Source: Peptococcaceae bacterium
GTDB taxonomy: Bacteria > Bacillota > Peptococcia > Peptococcales > Peptococcaceae
Direction: 5' to 3'
Assembly: GCA_017532485.1 (NCBI GenBank)
Contig: JAFXJE010000090.1
Location: 1 to 17,483 of the forward strand
Length of the DNA: 17,483 bases
In this document: positions 7,973-14,871 of the stretch, piece after piece
How the letters are laid out: the number at the start of each line of letters is the position of its first letter
How positions within the stretch are numbered: position 1 is the first letter of the stretch
Program-made: the position numbers and the translations under genes
The notes under the pieces: model-generated
The model's input: the letters and a program-made list of their open reading frames with translations, nothing else
The model's database searches: none
What the model was told of the DNA's origin: nothing

Positions 7973-7992
7973 TAATCTAATAGATTATTATA
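7973..7992 (-). promoter_or_regulatory. Candidate promoter and 15-bp palindrome before the site-2 protease operon
   Basis: A perfect TATAAT on the minus strand (7987-7992) overlaps by one base a perfect palindrome, TAATCTA-A-TAGATTA (7973-7987). The palindrome centre at 7980 falls about where transcription would start. No good -35 hexamer is visible upstream. The arrangement is operator-like and could set expression of the protease-scpA-scpB-glmS genes apart from spoVAE. Confidence 0.5.
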
Positions 7993-8012
7993 CAACAGAA
8001 TTAACAGAAAAA

Positions 8013-8375
8013 CTAGCCTTTTGGTTTAAAGATTAATGACATTACTACTCCCATCATCAAGGCTACCGTAATACCCATACTGGCAGCACTTAAGCCACCA
8101 GTAAAAATTCCTTTCAGACCTTCTTCATCCACAGCCTCTATTACCCCTTGTGCCAAAATATGACCAAATCCTGATAAAGGCAGCGTTGCTCCTGCTCCAG
8201 CAAAGTCAATTAAGGGCTGATACCAGCCTAAACCACTGATGAAAGTTCCCGTAACGACATAAAATACCAAGATGTGACCTGGGGTTATCTTATACGGTGT
8301 CAATTCAATAAAAATTTGAGCTAAAACACAGATGATACCACCTACTATAAAAGCCGCTGCAATTCCCTCTAGCAT
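8013..8375 (-). CDS. spoVAE: Stage V sporulation protein AE (SpoVAE/SpoVAEb)
   Basis: This is a small inner-membrane component of the SpoVA channel, which moves Ca-dipicolinate into the forespore and releases it at germination. The 120 residues are hydrophobic with about four membrane segments. Family-type motifs are AAFIVGGIICVLAQ (7 to 20), FAGAGATLPLSGFGH (58 to 72) and the EGLKGIFTGGLSAAS region. I set the start at the ATG at 8375: AGGAGG lies six bases upstream, while an ATG at 8399 would overlap spoVAD and precede that site. The gene begins ten bases after the spoVAD stop. It resembles SpoVAC in fold and motif, but the short N-terminus and gene order identify SpoVAE. Confidence 0.94.
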   Translation of the reverse strand: MLEGIAAAFIVGGIICVLAQIFIELTPYKITPGHILVFYVVTGTFISGLGWYQPLIDFAGAGATLPLSGFGHILAQGVIEAVDEEGLKGIFTGGLSAASMGITVALMMGVVMSLIFKPKG

Positions 8376-8385
8376 CTTCTCCCTC

Positions 8386-9393
8386 CTAAACTTTTTCAAT
8401 TAATATGCCATGCCCTATTCCAGGAATACTATCCCCTTGTAAATTAGTCGTCGGACTTAATAACGCCCCCGTACCTACCAAAAATAATTTTTCTCCTTTT
8501 TTCTTCAAAAGCTGAGTCAAATAACGAGTTCCCAAAACGATTGCCGAGCAGCCACAACCACTACCTCCAGCATGAACATCTTGCTGCTCAGCATGATACA
8601 CTGCCATCCCACAATCGCTGTAGCGTTCACCTAAATCAATGCCTTTTTCCTGTAATAAACACTGGCAAAGCTTATATCCTACGATACCCAAATCACCTGT
8701 TACGACATAATCAATTTGATTTATCATTCCTGTATCAGCAGCAAAAGTAATTATCGTATCTGCTGCTGCCGCTGCCATAGCAGAGCCCATATCAGCATTA
8801 TTTTTTATTTCCCTGTCAATAATTTTACCAGGAACAGCGTGCGTAATTTTCCAATCACCAGTATGCTTGCCCAAAAGATAAGCACCACTGCCAGTAACTG
8901 TCCATTGACTAGTTGGCGTACGCTGGACACCCATTTCTGTTGGATATCGCAATTGTCGCTCGGCTGTTTCGTGATGACTGGAGGCACAAGCCACCAGTAA
9001 ATCAGCAAAACCACCATCAATTAAGCAGCTGCCTAAAATCATGGCTTCAACCAAAGAAGAACACGCCCCATACAGACCGAAAAAAGGCACGCCTATTTTC
9101 CTAGCTGTATAACTAGTGGCGATAATTTGATTTAATAGGTCGCCACCAAGATAGTAGTCTAATTGTTGTGCCTCTAATTTGACTTTTTCCAGAGCCAACT
9201 CTACAGCATATTGCTGCAGCTTTTGCTCGGCTTTCTCCCACGAGTCTTCGCCAAAAAGATTGTCAGGAAAGACATAGTCATAAAAAGGACCCAAAGGGCC
9301 TTCTGCTTCTTTTCGTCCTACTACTGTCGCAAAAGAACGAATAGTAATTTCTTCTGTAAATTGCAGCGTTTGCCGACCTATTCGTTTGCCCAT
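8386..9393 (-). CDS. spoVAD: Stage V sporulation protein AD (SpoVAD)
   Basis: SpoVAD is the soluble dipicolinic-acid-binding subunit of the SpoVA complex; it sits on the outer face of the spore inner membrane. The 335 residues have a thiolase-like fold related to FabH. The family signatures are GLYGACSSLVEAM with Cys111, VACASSHHETAERQLRYP and GSGAYLLG, and it ends GIPGIGHGILIEKV-like. Length is normal. GGGGTGA inside the spoVAC 3' end serves as its ribosome binding site, and the genes are four bases apart, indicating tight coupling. The stop is TAG. Confidence 0.97.
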   Translation of the reverse strand: MGKRIGRQTLQFTEEITIRSFATVVGRKEAEGPLGPFYDYVFPDNLFGEDSWEKAEQKLQQYAVELALEKVKLEAQQLDYYLGGDLLNQIIATSYTARKIGVPFFGLYGACSSLVEAMILGSCLIDGGFADLLVACASSHHETAERQLRYPTEMGVQRTPTSQWTVTGSGAYLLGKHTGDWKITHAVPGKIIDREIKNNADMGSAMAAAAADTIITFAADTGMINQIDYVVTGDLGIVGYKLCQCLLQEKGIDLGERYSDCGMAVYHAEQQDVHAGGSGCGCSAIVLGTRYLTQLLKKKGEKLFLVGTGALLSPTTNLQGDSIPGIGHGILIEKV

Positions 9394-9397
9394 AGTG

Positions 9398-10012
9398 TCA
9401 CCCCACTAAGTAATAAATTATCCCCACTACAATAGAAGCTATAGTCCCGTATAAGATTACTGGACCGGCAATCGTAAAAATTTTAGCTCCTACGCCATAA
9501 ACCAAACCTTCGCGTCTAAATTCCATTGCTGCTGAAACTATCGAATTAGCAAAACCACTGATTGGTACTGTGCAGCCAGCACCACCAAAACGCCCTATTT
9601 CATCGTAAATCCCAAAGCCTGTTAAAATTGACGTAATTACGACAACGGTGACACTGACTATTCCAGCAGCCTCTCTAGTTTCCAATCCAAACTTAAGCAT
9701 CACAAAATTCAAGACAATTTGCCCAAAGGTACAAATCAAGCCACCTACCAAAAAAGCGCGTGCAATATTACGCATCAGCAATGCTTTAGGCTGCACAGAA
9801 GCCGCCTTTTCTTGATAAAGCTTACCTAATTGCTGCTGAATATATTTACCTTGTTCTTCATTGGCTAAAACTTGCTGATGGTATTTTTGCCTAAGACTTT
9901 CCTCTTTTACTTCTGCCTCAGCCATGACCAACTTTTGATGTTCCGCCTGTACTTCTTTCAGCAAATCTTTTAGCTCTTGTTCAGAACAATTTTCTATTTT
10001 TTGCTTAACCAT
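9398..10012 (-). CDS. spoVAC: Stage V sporulation protein AC (SpoVAC) with long N-terminal extension
   Basis: SpoVAC is the mechanosensitive-type membrane subunit of the dipicolinate channel. Membrane segments lie near residues 82-105, 113-135 and 175-202, with the conserved GRFGGAGCTVPISGFANSI loop at 141 to 159. From memory of the family, SpoVAC proteins are about 150 residues; this one has 204. The extra roughly 75 residues at the N-terminus are strongly charged and rich in E, Q and K, and look like a cytosolic coiled-coil helix (LKDLLKEVQAEHQKL, YIQQQLGKLYQEK). The start is the ATG at 10012 because AGAAGG lies six bases upstream; an in-frame GTG at 10018 touches that site. It follows ylzJ by 24 bases. 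Confidence 0.95.
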   Translation of the reverse strand: MVKQKIENCSEQELKDLLKEVQAEHQKLVMAEAEVKEESLRQKYHQQVLANEEQGKYIQQQLGKLYQEKAASVQPKALLMRNIARAFLVGGLICTFGQIVLNFVMLKFGLETREAAGIVSVTVVVITSILTGFGIYDEIGRFGGAGCTVPISGFANSIVSAAMEFRREGLVYGVGAKIFTIAGPVILYGTIASIVVGIIYYLVG

Positions 10013-10036
10013 GCTCACCCTTCTTTCCCAACTCAG

Positions 10037-10258
10037 CTATTCGACGTGTTCAATCAAGCTAATCAATTGCCCTGGCTGCAAAGCAGGCGTCAAATAATCA
10101 GCAGGGTCGGTGCTGCAGATTTGTTGGATTTGGTAATGCTCTGCATCATACGGTATCGCATAAAGTAAAACTCCACGATATTTTACAAGCTTACTTGCAG
10201 TGCATTTTTCTTGTACTGCTTGCTTAGGTGGCAAAATTGTATAATAAACATCCTCCAC
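10037..10258 (-). CDS. YlzJ-like protein
   Basis: This small protein has 73 residues. The stretch VYYTILPPKQAV near the N-terminus, and its position immediately after tepA, match the YlzJ-like family, which sits between tepA (ymfB) and spoIIIE in Bacillus. Its function is unknown. I set the start at a GTG at 10258: GGGGAGG from the tepA 3' end lies nine bases upstream and the two genes are one base apart. An upstream ATG at 10291 would overlap tepA by about 30 bases and lacks such a site. In this window the spoVA genes follow instead of spoIIIE. The identification rests on the short N-terminal motif and context. Confidence 0.8.
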   Translation of the reverse strand: MEDVYYTILPPKQAVQEKCTASKLVKYRGVLLYAIPYDAEHYQIQQICSTDPADYLTPALQPGQLISLIEHVE

Positions 10259-10259
10259 C

Positions 10260-10952
10260 TTAATGCGCCTCCCCTTTTTCCTGCTGCTCAATCATTTCAT
10301 TTAATTTTGCCAAAGCCTCTTTGATACTGCCTTCATCATCAATCAAGCCTAACTCTACTGCCCGTTTACCGACTACTACTGTACCGATATCTTGCGATAA
10401 TTCGCCTACCGTCATCATCAAATTGCGAAAAGACTGCTCAGAAATCTTGGAATTAGCTGTCACAAAAGCAACTACTCTATCCTGCATTCGTTCTAAATAT
10501 TCCATTGTGGCAGGTACACCGATAACCATACCAGTCAACCGTACTGGATGAATGGTCATTGTCGCACTTGGAGCAATCAAGGTATAATCAGCTGCCACAG
10601 CAATAGGTACACCTATGCTATGACCACCACCTAAAACAACTGATACCGTAGGCTTGCTTAAACCCTTGATACCTTCAGCTATGGCTAGACCTGACTCTAC
10701 ATCGCCACCCACAGTATTTAAAATAACTAAAACGCCCTTAATTTTCGGGTCTTGTTCAATAGCCACCAACTGTGGAATAATATGCTCATAACGTGTAGCT
10801 TTATTGCCTTGTGCTAAAAACATATGACCCTCAATTTGCCCAATAATAGTCAGACAGTGAATAGGACTGGCTATTTCTTCTGGTAAATCCATTGTCCCCA
10901 AATCTGTCAATAACTCCTGTTTCTCCTGATTGCTGCCTTCTTCTTCATTCAT
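10260..10952 (-). CDS. tepA: ClpP-like serine protease TepA (YmfB family)
   Basis: TepA is a ClpP-fold protein, named translocation-enhancing in Bacillus. The 230 residues contain NTVGGDVESGLAIAE at about 79 to 93, GGGHSIGVPIAVAA around Ser112 and TMTIHPVR around His135, placed like the ClpP nucleophile and catalytic histidine. There is no signal peptide. I chose the ATG at 10952 because AAGGAGG lies eight bases upstream. A longer start at 11015 would begin within the preceding terminator T run and upstream of a sigma-G-like promoter. It heads tepA-ylzJ-spoVAC-spoVAD-spoVAE, which suggests a forespore role here; that role is inference. Confidence 0.92.
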   Translation of the reverse strand: MNEEEGSNQEKQELLTDLGTMDLPEEIASPIHCLTIIGQIEGHMFLAQGNKATRYEHIIPQLVAIEQDPKIKGVLVILNTVGGDVESGLAIAEGIKGLSKPTVSVVLGGGHSIGVPIAVAADYTLIAPSATMTIHPVRLTGMVIGVPATMEYLERMQDRVVAFVTANSKISEQSFRNLMMTVGELSQDIGTVVVGKRAVELGLIDDEGSIKEALAKLNEMIEQQEKGEAH

Positions 10953-10984
10953 ACTTAGCTCCTCCTTATCATCTGCTTTTTTTC

Positions 10985-11013
10985 TAGTATGAACGAATTT
11001 TAAAGAAACATAC
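10985..11013 (-). promoter_or_regulatory. Candidate sigma-G (forespore) promoter of tepA-ylzJ-spoVACDE
   Basis: On the minus strand, GTATG (11009-11013) is followed after 17 bases by CATACTA (10985-10991). This fits the sigma-G consensus as I recall it from Bacillus subtilis (gHATR, 17 to 18 bases, CATWHTA) at every position. The predicted start is about 26 bases before the tepA ATG. The -35 element abuts the T run of the upstream terminator. The spoVA operon of B. subtilis is under sigma-G control, which supports the reading. Confidence 0.7.
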
Positions 11014-11049
11014 AAAAATCTCCGTCATTCCCAAATGGAACAACGGAGA
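11014..11049 (-). terminator. Intrinsic terminator after degV
   Basis: On the minus strand TCTCCGT pairs with ACGGAGA, and an inner stem TTCC/GGAA closes the hairpin. TTTTTG follows. It lies 21 bases after the degV stop and ends the fakA-degV unit directly before the tepA promoter. Confidence 0.85.
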
Positions 11050-11070
11050 CTATTTTTGCAAAACTTTATT

Positions 11071-11925
11071 TTATTGATAAAAGGTCATTCCTACAGCACC
11101 TAAGCCGATATGAATACCGATAACACAACCCATCTGCATAAAAATGAAATCTTCACATTGCAAATGTTCTTTTAATTTTTCTGCCATATACTCTGCTGCT
11201 TCCAAGTTATCACTATAACCGATAACACAATACAGCTTCTTATTAGGGTCGATTTTTTCTTTCAAAATCTCAATCAAACGCTCCAAGGCTTTACCTTCAC
11301 GATTGCCTCTTACTTTTTCGTAAGCACTGATTTCCCCTGCGTGCAAATTAAGTACAGGCTTAATATTCAGCAAAGAACCTACTAATTGACCAGCTTTACC
11401 AATTCGACCACCTTTATACAAATTGTCTAAAGAATCCAGCAAAAAGTAAATGTGCGTTTTTTCGGAGGCTTCCTTTGCTACTGCCTAGGTTTCTGCCAAA
11501 TCTTGAGTTTCAGCTGCTTTTTGTGCTACATTCATAGCAACTAAACCTAAACCAATAGTAGCAGTTTTACTGTCAATACAATGTACTTTCACTTTATCAG
11601 CAACTAGACCAGCAGCAATTACGGAGCTTTGATAAGTACCACTTAATTCACTAGCAAGGTGAATAGAGACAATATCTGTCACGCCTTCCTCAGCCAACTT
11701 CAAATAAGTTTGGGCAAAGACGGCAGGTGTAATTTGTGAAGTAGTAGGCAGCTCCTCACAAGTACGCAATACTTGATAAAACTCCTCATTTGTAAAGTCA
11801 ACCCTATCGAGATATGTTTTGCCTTGCATAATAATTGTCAACGGGATAACCTCTATATCATATTTATCGACAATTTCTTGTGAAATATCGGCCGTACTGT
11901 CTGTCACAATTTTAATCTTGGTCAT
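11071..11925 (-). pseudogene. DegV/FakB fatty acid-binding protein, interrupted by an in-frame TAG
   Basis: DegV-family proteins (FakB) carry a fatty acid for phosphorylation by FakA. Codon 147 (11485-11487) is TAG, and the frame continues without any shift to TAA at 11071: removing this one stop gives 284 residues, a normal DegV length. Before the stop are TDSTADIS, TTSQITPAVF and SELSGTYQSS; after it come KTHIYFLLDSLDNL, KGGRIGKAG, GEISAYEKVRGNREGKA and GIHIGLGAVGM. The usual HxGPG reads HIGLG, so a conserved proline is replaced. The stop could come from CAG (Gln). The ATG has AAGGAGG, and fakA ends 17 bases upstream. It may be a real nonsense mutation, a sequencing error or a readthrough site; TAG is used as a normal stop elsewhere here. 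Confidence 0.9.
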
Positions 11926-11942
11926 CCTACGACCTCCTTTTC

Positions 11943-13580
11943 TTACTCTACGGAAATCAAATAAGCATATACAGCTTGTTTTCCTGCGTAAATTTCAAAT
12001 TCTTGGTCAGGGAATTCTCCTTCTAAAACAGCCAACAATTCTTCTGCTTCTTCTTCCTGGACATCTTCCCCGTAATATAAAGTAACTAATTCTTTCTCTG
12101 CAGTTTCCATAGCGTTCAAGGTTTGCTTGATTAAATCAGTCATTTCATCGCCAACTACGGCAATTTTCCCTTCAACAATACCTAAAAGCTGACCTTCTTT
12201 AATTTCCAAACCTTCCATCATGGTATCACGAACAGCATAAGTCACTTCACCAGATTTAACCATTTGTAAGGACTCCTGCATCCCCTCTGCCAATTCATTT
12301 ATATCAGCTTCACTATTGTAAGCCATCATAGCAGCGATACCTTGAGGAATACTTCTGCTTGGTACTACGCGTACTGCAGCACCTTCAGCCATTTTAGCGG
12401 CTTGTTCGGCAGCCAAAATAATGTTTTTATTATTTGGCAGCAAAATAACATTATCGGCATTTACTTGCTCTATAGCACTTAAAAATTCTTCGGTGCTTGG
12501 GTTCATTGTTTGACCACCTGTAATCAGATAGTCAACTTGCAAGCCTTTAAAAATTTCACTCAAACCTTCACCAGCACTTACAGCAACTACAGCCATAGCT
12601 TTTCTCTCCTGAGTTTCTTCAACTTGTGGAGCAAAATTTTGACTTTGAGCTTTCATATTTTCAATTTTAATATCATTTAAGTCACCAAAAACACAGAAAT
12701 ATTCCAAAGCTTGACCAGGGTTATTGGTATGAACATGAACTTTCGTAATTTCATCAGTGCTGACAACTAAAATACAGTCACCAATATGACCTAAATATTC
12801 TCTTGCAGCTTCTGCATCAAGAGGTTTCTTTTCTCTATTATGCACAATCATTTCCGTACAATATTGGAAAACAATATTTTCTGTATCTACATGAAATTCA
12901 GGATAGTGGTTAGCATTACTTTCCTGCTGTGTTTTTTCAGCAGTTACATCAATTTCACCAGTTAAACCAGCTAACATACCCTCAACGATAGTCAATAAAC
13001 CTTTTGCTCCAGCATCAACAACACCAGCTTGTTTTAAAACTGGCAACATTTCTGGAGTACGATTTAGACTGCGATAACCTTCTTCCAAATAAACACGCAA
13101 ACATTGCTCGATAGAGTAATCTTCCTGATATACCTCTGTTAAATAAGCGCTAGCTTCACGACATACGGTCAGGATAGTACCTTCCATAGGTTTTACTACT
13201 GCTTTATAAGCAGACTCCACCCCACCAGCAAAACCTTCTACCATATCTTTTGGAGTAACGACATCGCCTTTTTGTTCTAAAACTTTGCCAATACCACCTA
13301 AAATTTGCGACAAGATAACACCAGAGTTACCACGCGCCCCCATCAAAGCACCATAAGACATTTGTTTTGCTACTTTTTCTACTGTAATATTATCTTTTGG
13401 AATCTGACCTAAAAATTTAGCAACAGAATTCAGTGTTAACGACATATTTGTACCTGTATCTCCATCAGGAACTGGAAAAACATTCAGACTATCAATTGAG
13501 GCCTTTTCGATATTCAGTTTATTTACACCGGCCAGAATCATATCCATCAATACGATTCCATTAATCTGCATATTGTCCAC
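11943..13580 (-). CDS. fakA: Fatty acid kinase catalytic subunit FakA (DAK2/YloV family)
   Basis: FakA phosphorylates a fatty acid held by a FakB/DegV protein, feeding exogenous fatty acids into phospholipid synthesis through PlsX/PlsY. The 545 residues start with a DhaL-type kinase domain: NVFPVPDGDTGTNM with Asp39 and Asp41 as nucleotide-metal ligands, and YGALMGARGNSGVILSQ. A middle domain follows (FQYCTEMIVHN, VHVHTNNPGQALEY). The C-terminal half contains ITGGQTMNPSTEEFLSAI and NVILLPNNKNIILAAEQAAK. I take the GTG at 13580 because AGGAGG lies eight bases upstream; an ATG at 13571 is the alternative. The partner-type degV gene is 17 bases downstream. No asp23-like gene precedes it. Confidence 0.96.
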   Translation of the reverse strand: MDNMQINGIVLMDMILAGVNKLNIEKASIDSLNVFPVPDGDTGTNMSLTLNSVAKFLGQIPKDNITVEKVAKQMSYGALMGARGNSGVILSQILGGIGKVLEQKGDVVTPKDMVEGFAGGVESAYKAVVKPMEGTILTVCREASAYLTEVYQEDYSIEQCLRVYLEEGYRSLNRTPEMLPVLKQAGVVDAGAKGLLTIVEGMLAGLTGEIDVTAEKTQQESNANHYPEFHVDTENIVFQYCTEMIVHNREKKPLDAEAAREYLGHIGDCILVVSTDEITKVHVHTNNPGQALEYFCVFGDLNDIKIENMKAQSQNFAPQVEETQERKAMAVVAVSAGEGLSEIFKGLQVDYLITGGQTMNPSTEEFLSAIEQVNADNVILLPNNKNIILAAEQAAKMAEGAAVRVVPSRSIPQGIAAMMAYNSEADINELAEGMQESLQMVKSGEVTYAVRDTMMEGLEIKEGQLLGIVEGKIAVVGDEMTDLIKQTLNAMETAEKELVTLYYGEDVQEEEAEELLAVLEGEFPDQEFEIYAGKQAVYAYLISVE

Positions 13581-13621
13581 TATGTTATCCTCCTCACTTC
13601 TTACAACAAATCTATCTTTAT

Positions 13622-13650
13622 ATCATACCTTATTACGTTCAAGTTTGCAA
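13622..13650 (-). promoter_or_regulatory. Candidate sigma-A promoter of fakA-degV
   Basis: On the minus strand TTGCAA (13645-13650, four of six matches) is separated by 17 bases from TATGAT (13622-13627, five of six matches). The predicted start is near 13615, about 35 bases before the GTG. The -35 box lies within one arm of an imperfect inverted repeat. Confidence 0.65.
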
Positions 13651-13685
13651 TTTTTTCTGTTAAATTTGTCCTGAAAATATTGCAA
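13645..13685. repeat. Imperfect inverted repeat over the fakA -35 region
   Basis: TTGCAATTTTTTC (13645-13657) and GAAAATATTGCAA (13673-13685) are inverted arms with one mismatch in 13, around a 15-base loop. The nine bases TTGCAATTT also recur directly at 13645 and 13680. In RNA reading through from the upstream gene it would form a hairpin without a T run. In DNA it could be an operator over the -35 box. Neither role is shown. Confidence 0.45.
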
Positions 13686-13701
13686 TTTATCATTTTTATC
13701 T

Positions 13702-14871
13702 TTAATAGTAGGCATTTATATAGTTATCTTGGAGTGGCCACAAAGCTGTCCAAGCTGTTAAAATTTCTTCACTTGCATTCTCCAAGTGACCTTCGTAAGC
13801 AAGCTGTTTTGCTGTTCTAGTCCCCATAACCAGCATGGTCAAACCATGAATATCTATCGTTAACTGTGCTTCTTCTACACTTGGCGTAATTAAGGCTCGT
13901 CCCTCTTGAACAGCAAAATGATAAGTCCGATTGTTCCACGCTGCAAATTCATCCTTAACCGTAAATACGCAACCACTATAATCAACTGGATAAACAATGT
14001 TTTGTAAACACTGCTCTACATCAACAATTCTCGCCATTAAAAACGGATATTGTAAAATACCTTCTTTGGTTTTAGCCAGAGCATACGCTAATTCATCATT
14101 TGGCCCTGTATGAATTTCCAAAGCTTTTTCCTGCTGCTGTAAATGCCACAACAAACCTTGATACGCCTTTCTATTCACATAAGCCACTTCCTGCACAACC
14201 AAACGATTCCCCTGCTCTAAACAAAGCAGATAACCTTCATAATTATCCTGCTCTTTGAGGATAAACCATTGTGCTCCTTCCAAAGCATAGTCGGCAAGGA
14301 GATTTTCCCAATCTTTTATCTTCCGATAAGCATAACCATGATAACGCTTTGTCATCATGGTATGATAAATATTATCCAAAACTGGCAAATAAGCTTGAGG
14401 CTCTACTTTCTGTACCTCACCATACTCAGCAGCCAAGCAAGCTAAATCTTGCGACTCTATTTGATACCATTGTTGGAAATAACAAAAACTCCAACCATAG
14501 CGATAATAAAACTGTCCCTCAAACGGCATCAATATTGACAAGGCTGTTTTTTCCTCACGCATCTTAGCTAAGCCTGCCGCGAGCAAAGATTTAGCATAGC
14601 CGGAGTGACGACCTTCAGGAGCTGTCATTACCCCAACCACATAACCTGCCATCATTTTTTTATTTCTAATTTCTAATTCATAGGGCACTACTTGTGCAGC
14701 TGCTAGAAGTTGTTCATTTTTCTTTATGCCTAACGCATCTTCGACACGATAATATTCACGAAAATACCAATCTACAAACTTTGGTGTATCATTAAAGCAA
14801 ATTGACCAAAGTTCTTTTACTGCTGGTATATCAGCAGCAGTAAGAACACTACATTCTGTTAGCTGGCTCAT
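13702..14871 (-). CDS. Eis-like GNAT family N-acetyltransferase
   Basis: This is a GNAT acetyltransferase of the Eis type (COG4552-like). The 389 residues have an N-terminal GNAT domain with AGYVVGVMTAPEGRHSGYAK; the acetyl-CoA loop is at about 86 to 94 (EGRHSGYAK). LSILMPFEGQFYYRYGW, highly typical of this family, follows. A second GNAT-like half and a C-terminal sterol-carrier-like part (ALITPSVEEAQLTIDIHGL and onward) complete the layout. The substrate is unknown; the mycobacterial relative acetylates amines, including aminoglycosides, but that cannot be assumed here. The ATG overlaps the stop of the DUF2156 gene by four bases (ATGA), so the two are co-translated. Confidence 0.88.
   Translation of the reverse strand: MSQLTECSVLTAADIPAVKELWSICFNDTPKFVDWYFREYYRVEDALGIKKNEQLLAAAQVVPYELEIRNKKMMAGYVVGVMTAPEGRHSGYAKSLLAAGLAKMREEKTALSILMPFEGQFYYRYGWSFCYFQQWYQIESQDLACLAAEYGEVQKVEPQAYLPVLDNIYHTMMTKRYHGYAYRKIKDWENLLADYALEGAQWFILKEQDNYEGYLLCLEQGNRLVVQEVAYVNRKAYQGLLWHLQQQEKALEIHTGPNDELAYALAKTKEGILQYPFLMARIVDVEQCLQNIVYPVDYSGCVFTVKDEFAAWNNRTYHFAVQEGRALITPSVEEAQLTIDIHGLTMLVMGTRTAKQLAYEGHLENASEEILTAWTALWPLQDNYINAYY

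Noticed and set aside
8541..9104. Open frames on both strands inside spoVAD
   Set aside because: spoVAD is intact over the whole region with conserved family motifs; the others are antisense or out-of-frame shadows.
10953..11015. A longer N-terminus for TepA starting at 11015
   Set aside because: It would begin inside the T run of a terminator and upstream of the candidate promoter, whereas the ATG at 10952 has a strong ribosome binding site.
11071..11442. The downstream half of degV as an independent gene starting at TTG 11442
   Set aside because: It has no ribosome binding site at a proper distance, begins in the middle of a conserved DegV segment, and is in frame with the upstream half.
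11485..11487. Genome-wide reassignment of TAG, or pyrrolysine, as an explanation for the degV stop
   Set aside because: rimM, khpA, ylxM and spoVAD all end at TAG exactly where their families end, so TAG is an ordinary stop here. DegV is not a known pyrrolysine protein.
14271..14567. Plus-strand open frame opposite the Eis-like gene
   Set aside because: It is antisense to a conserved acetyltransferase coding region and has no start signal or recognisable domain.
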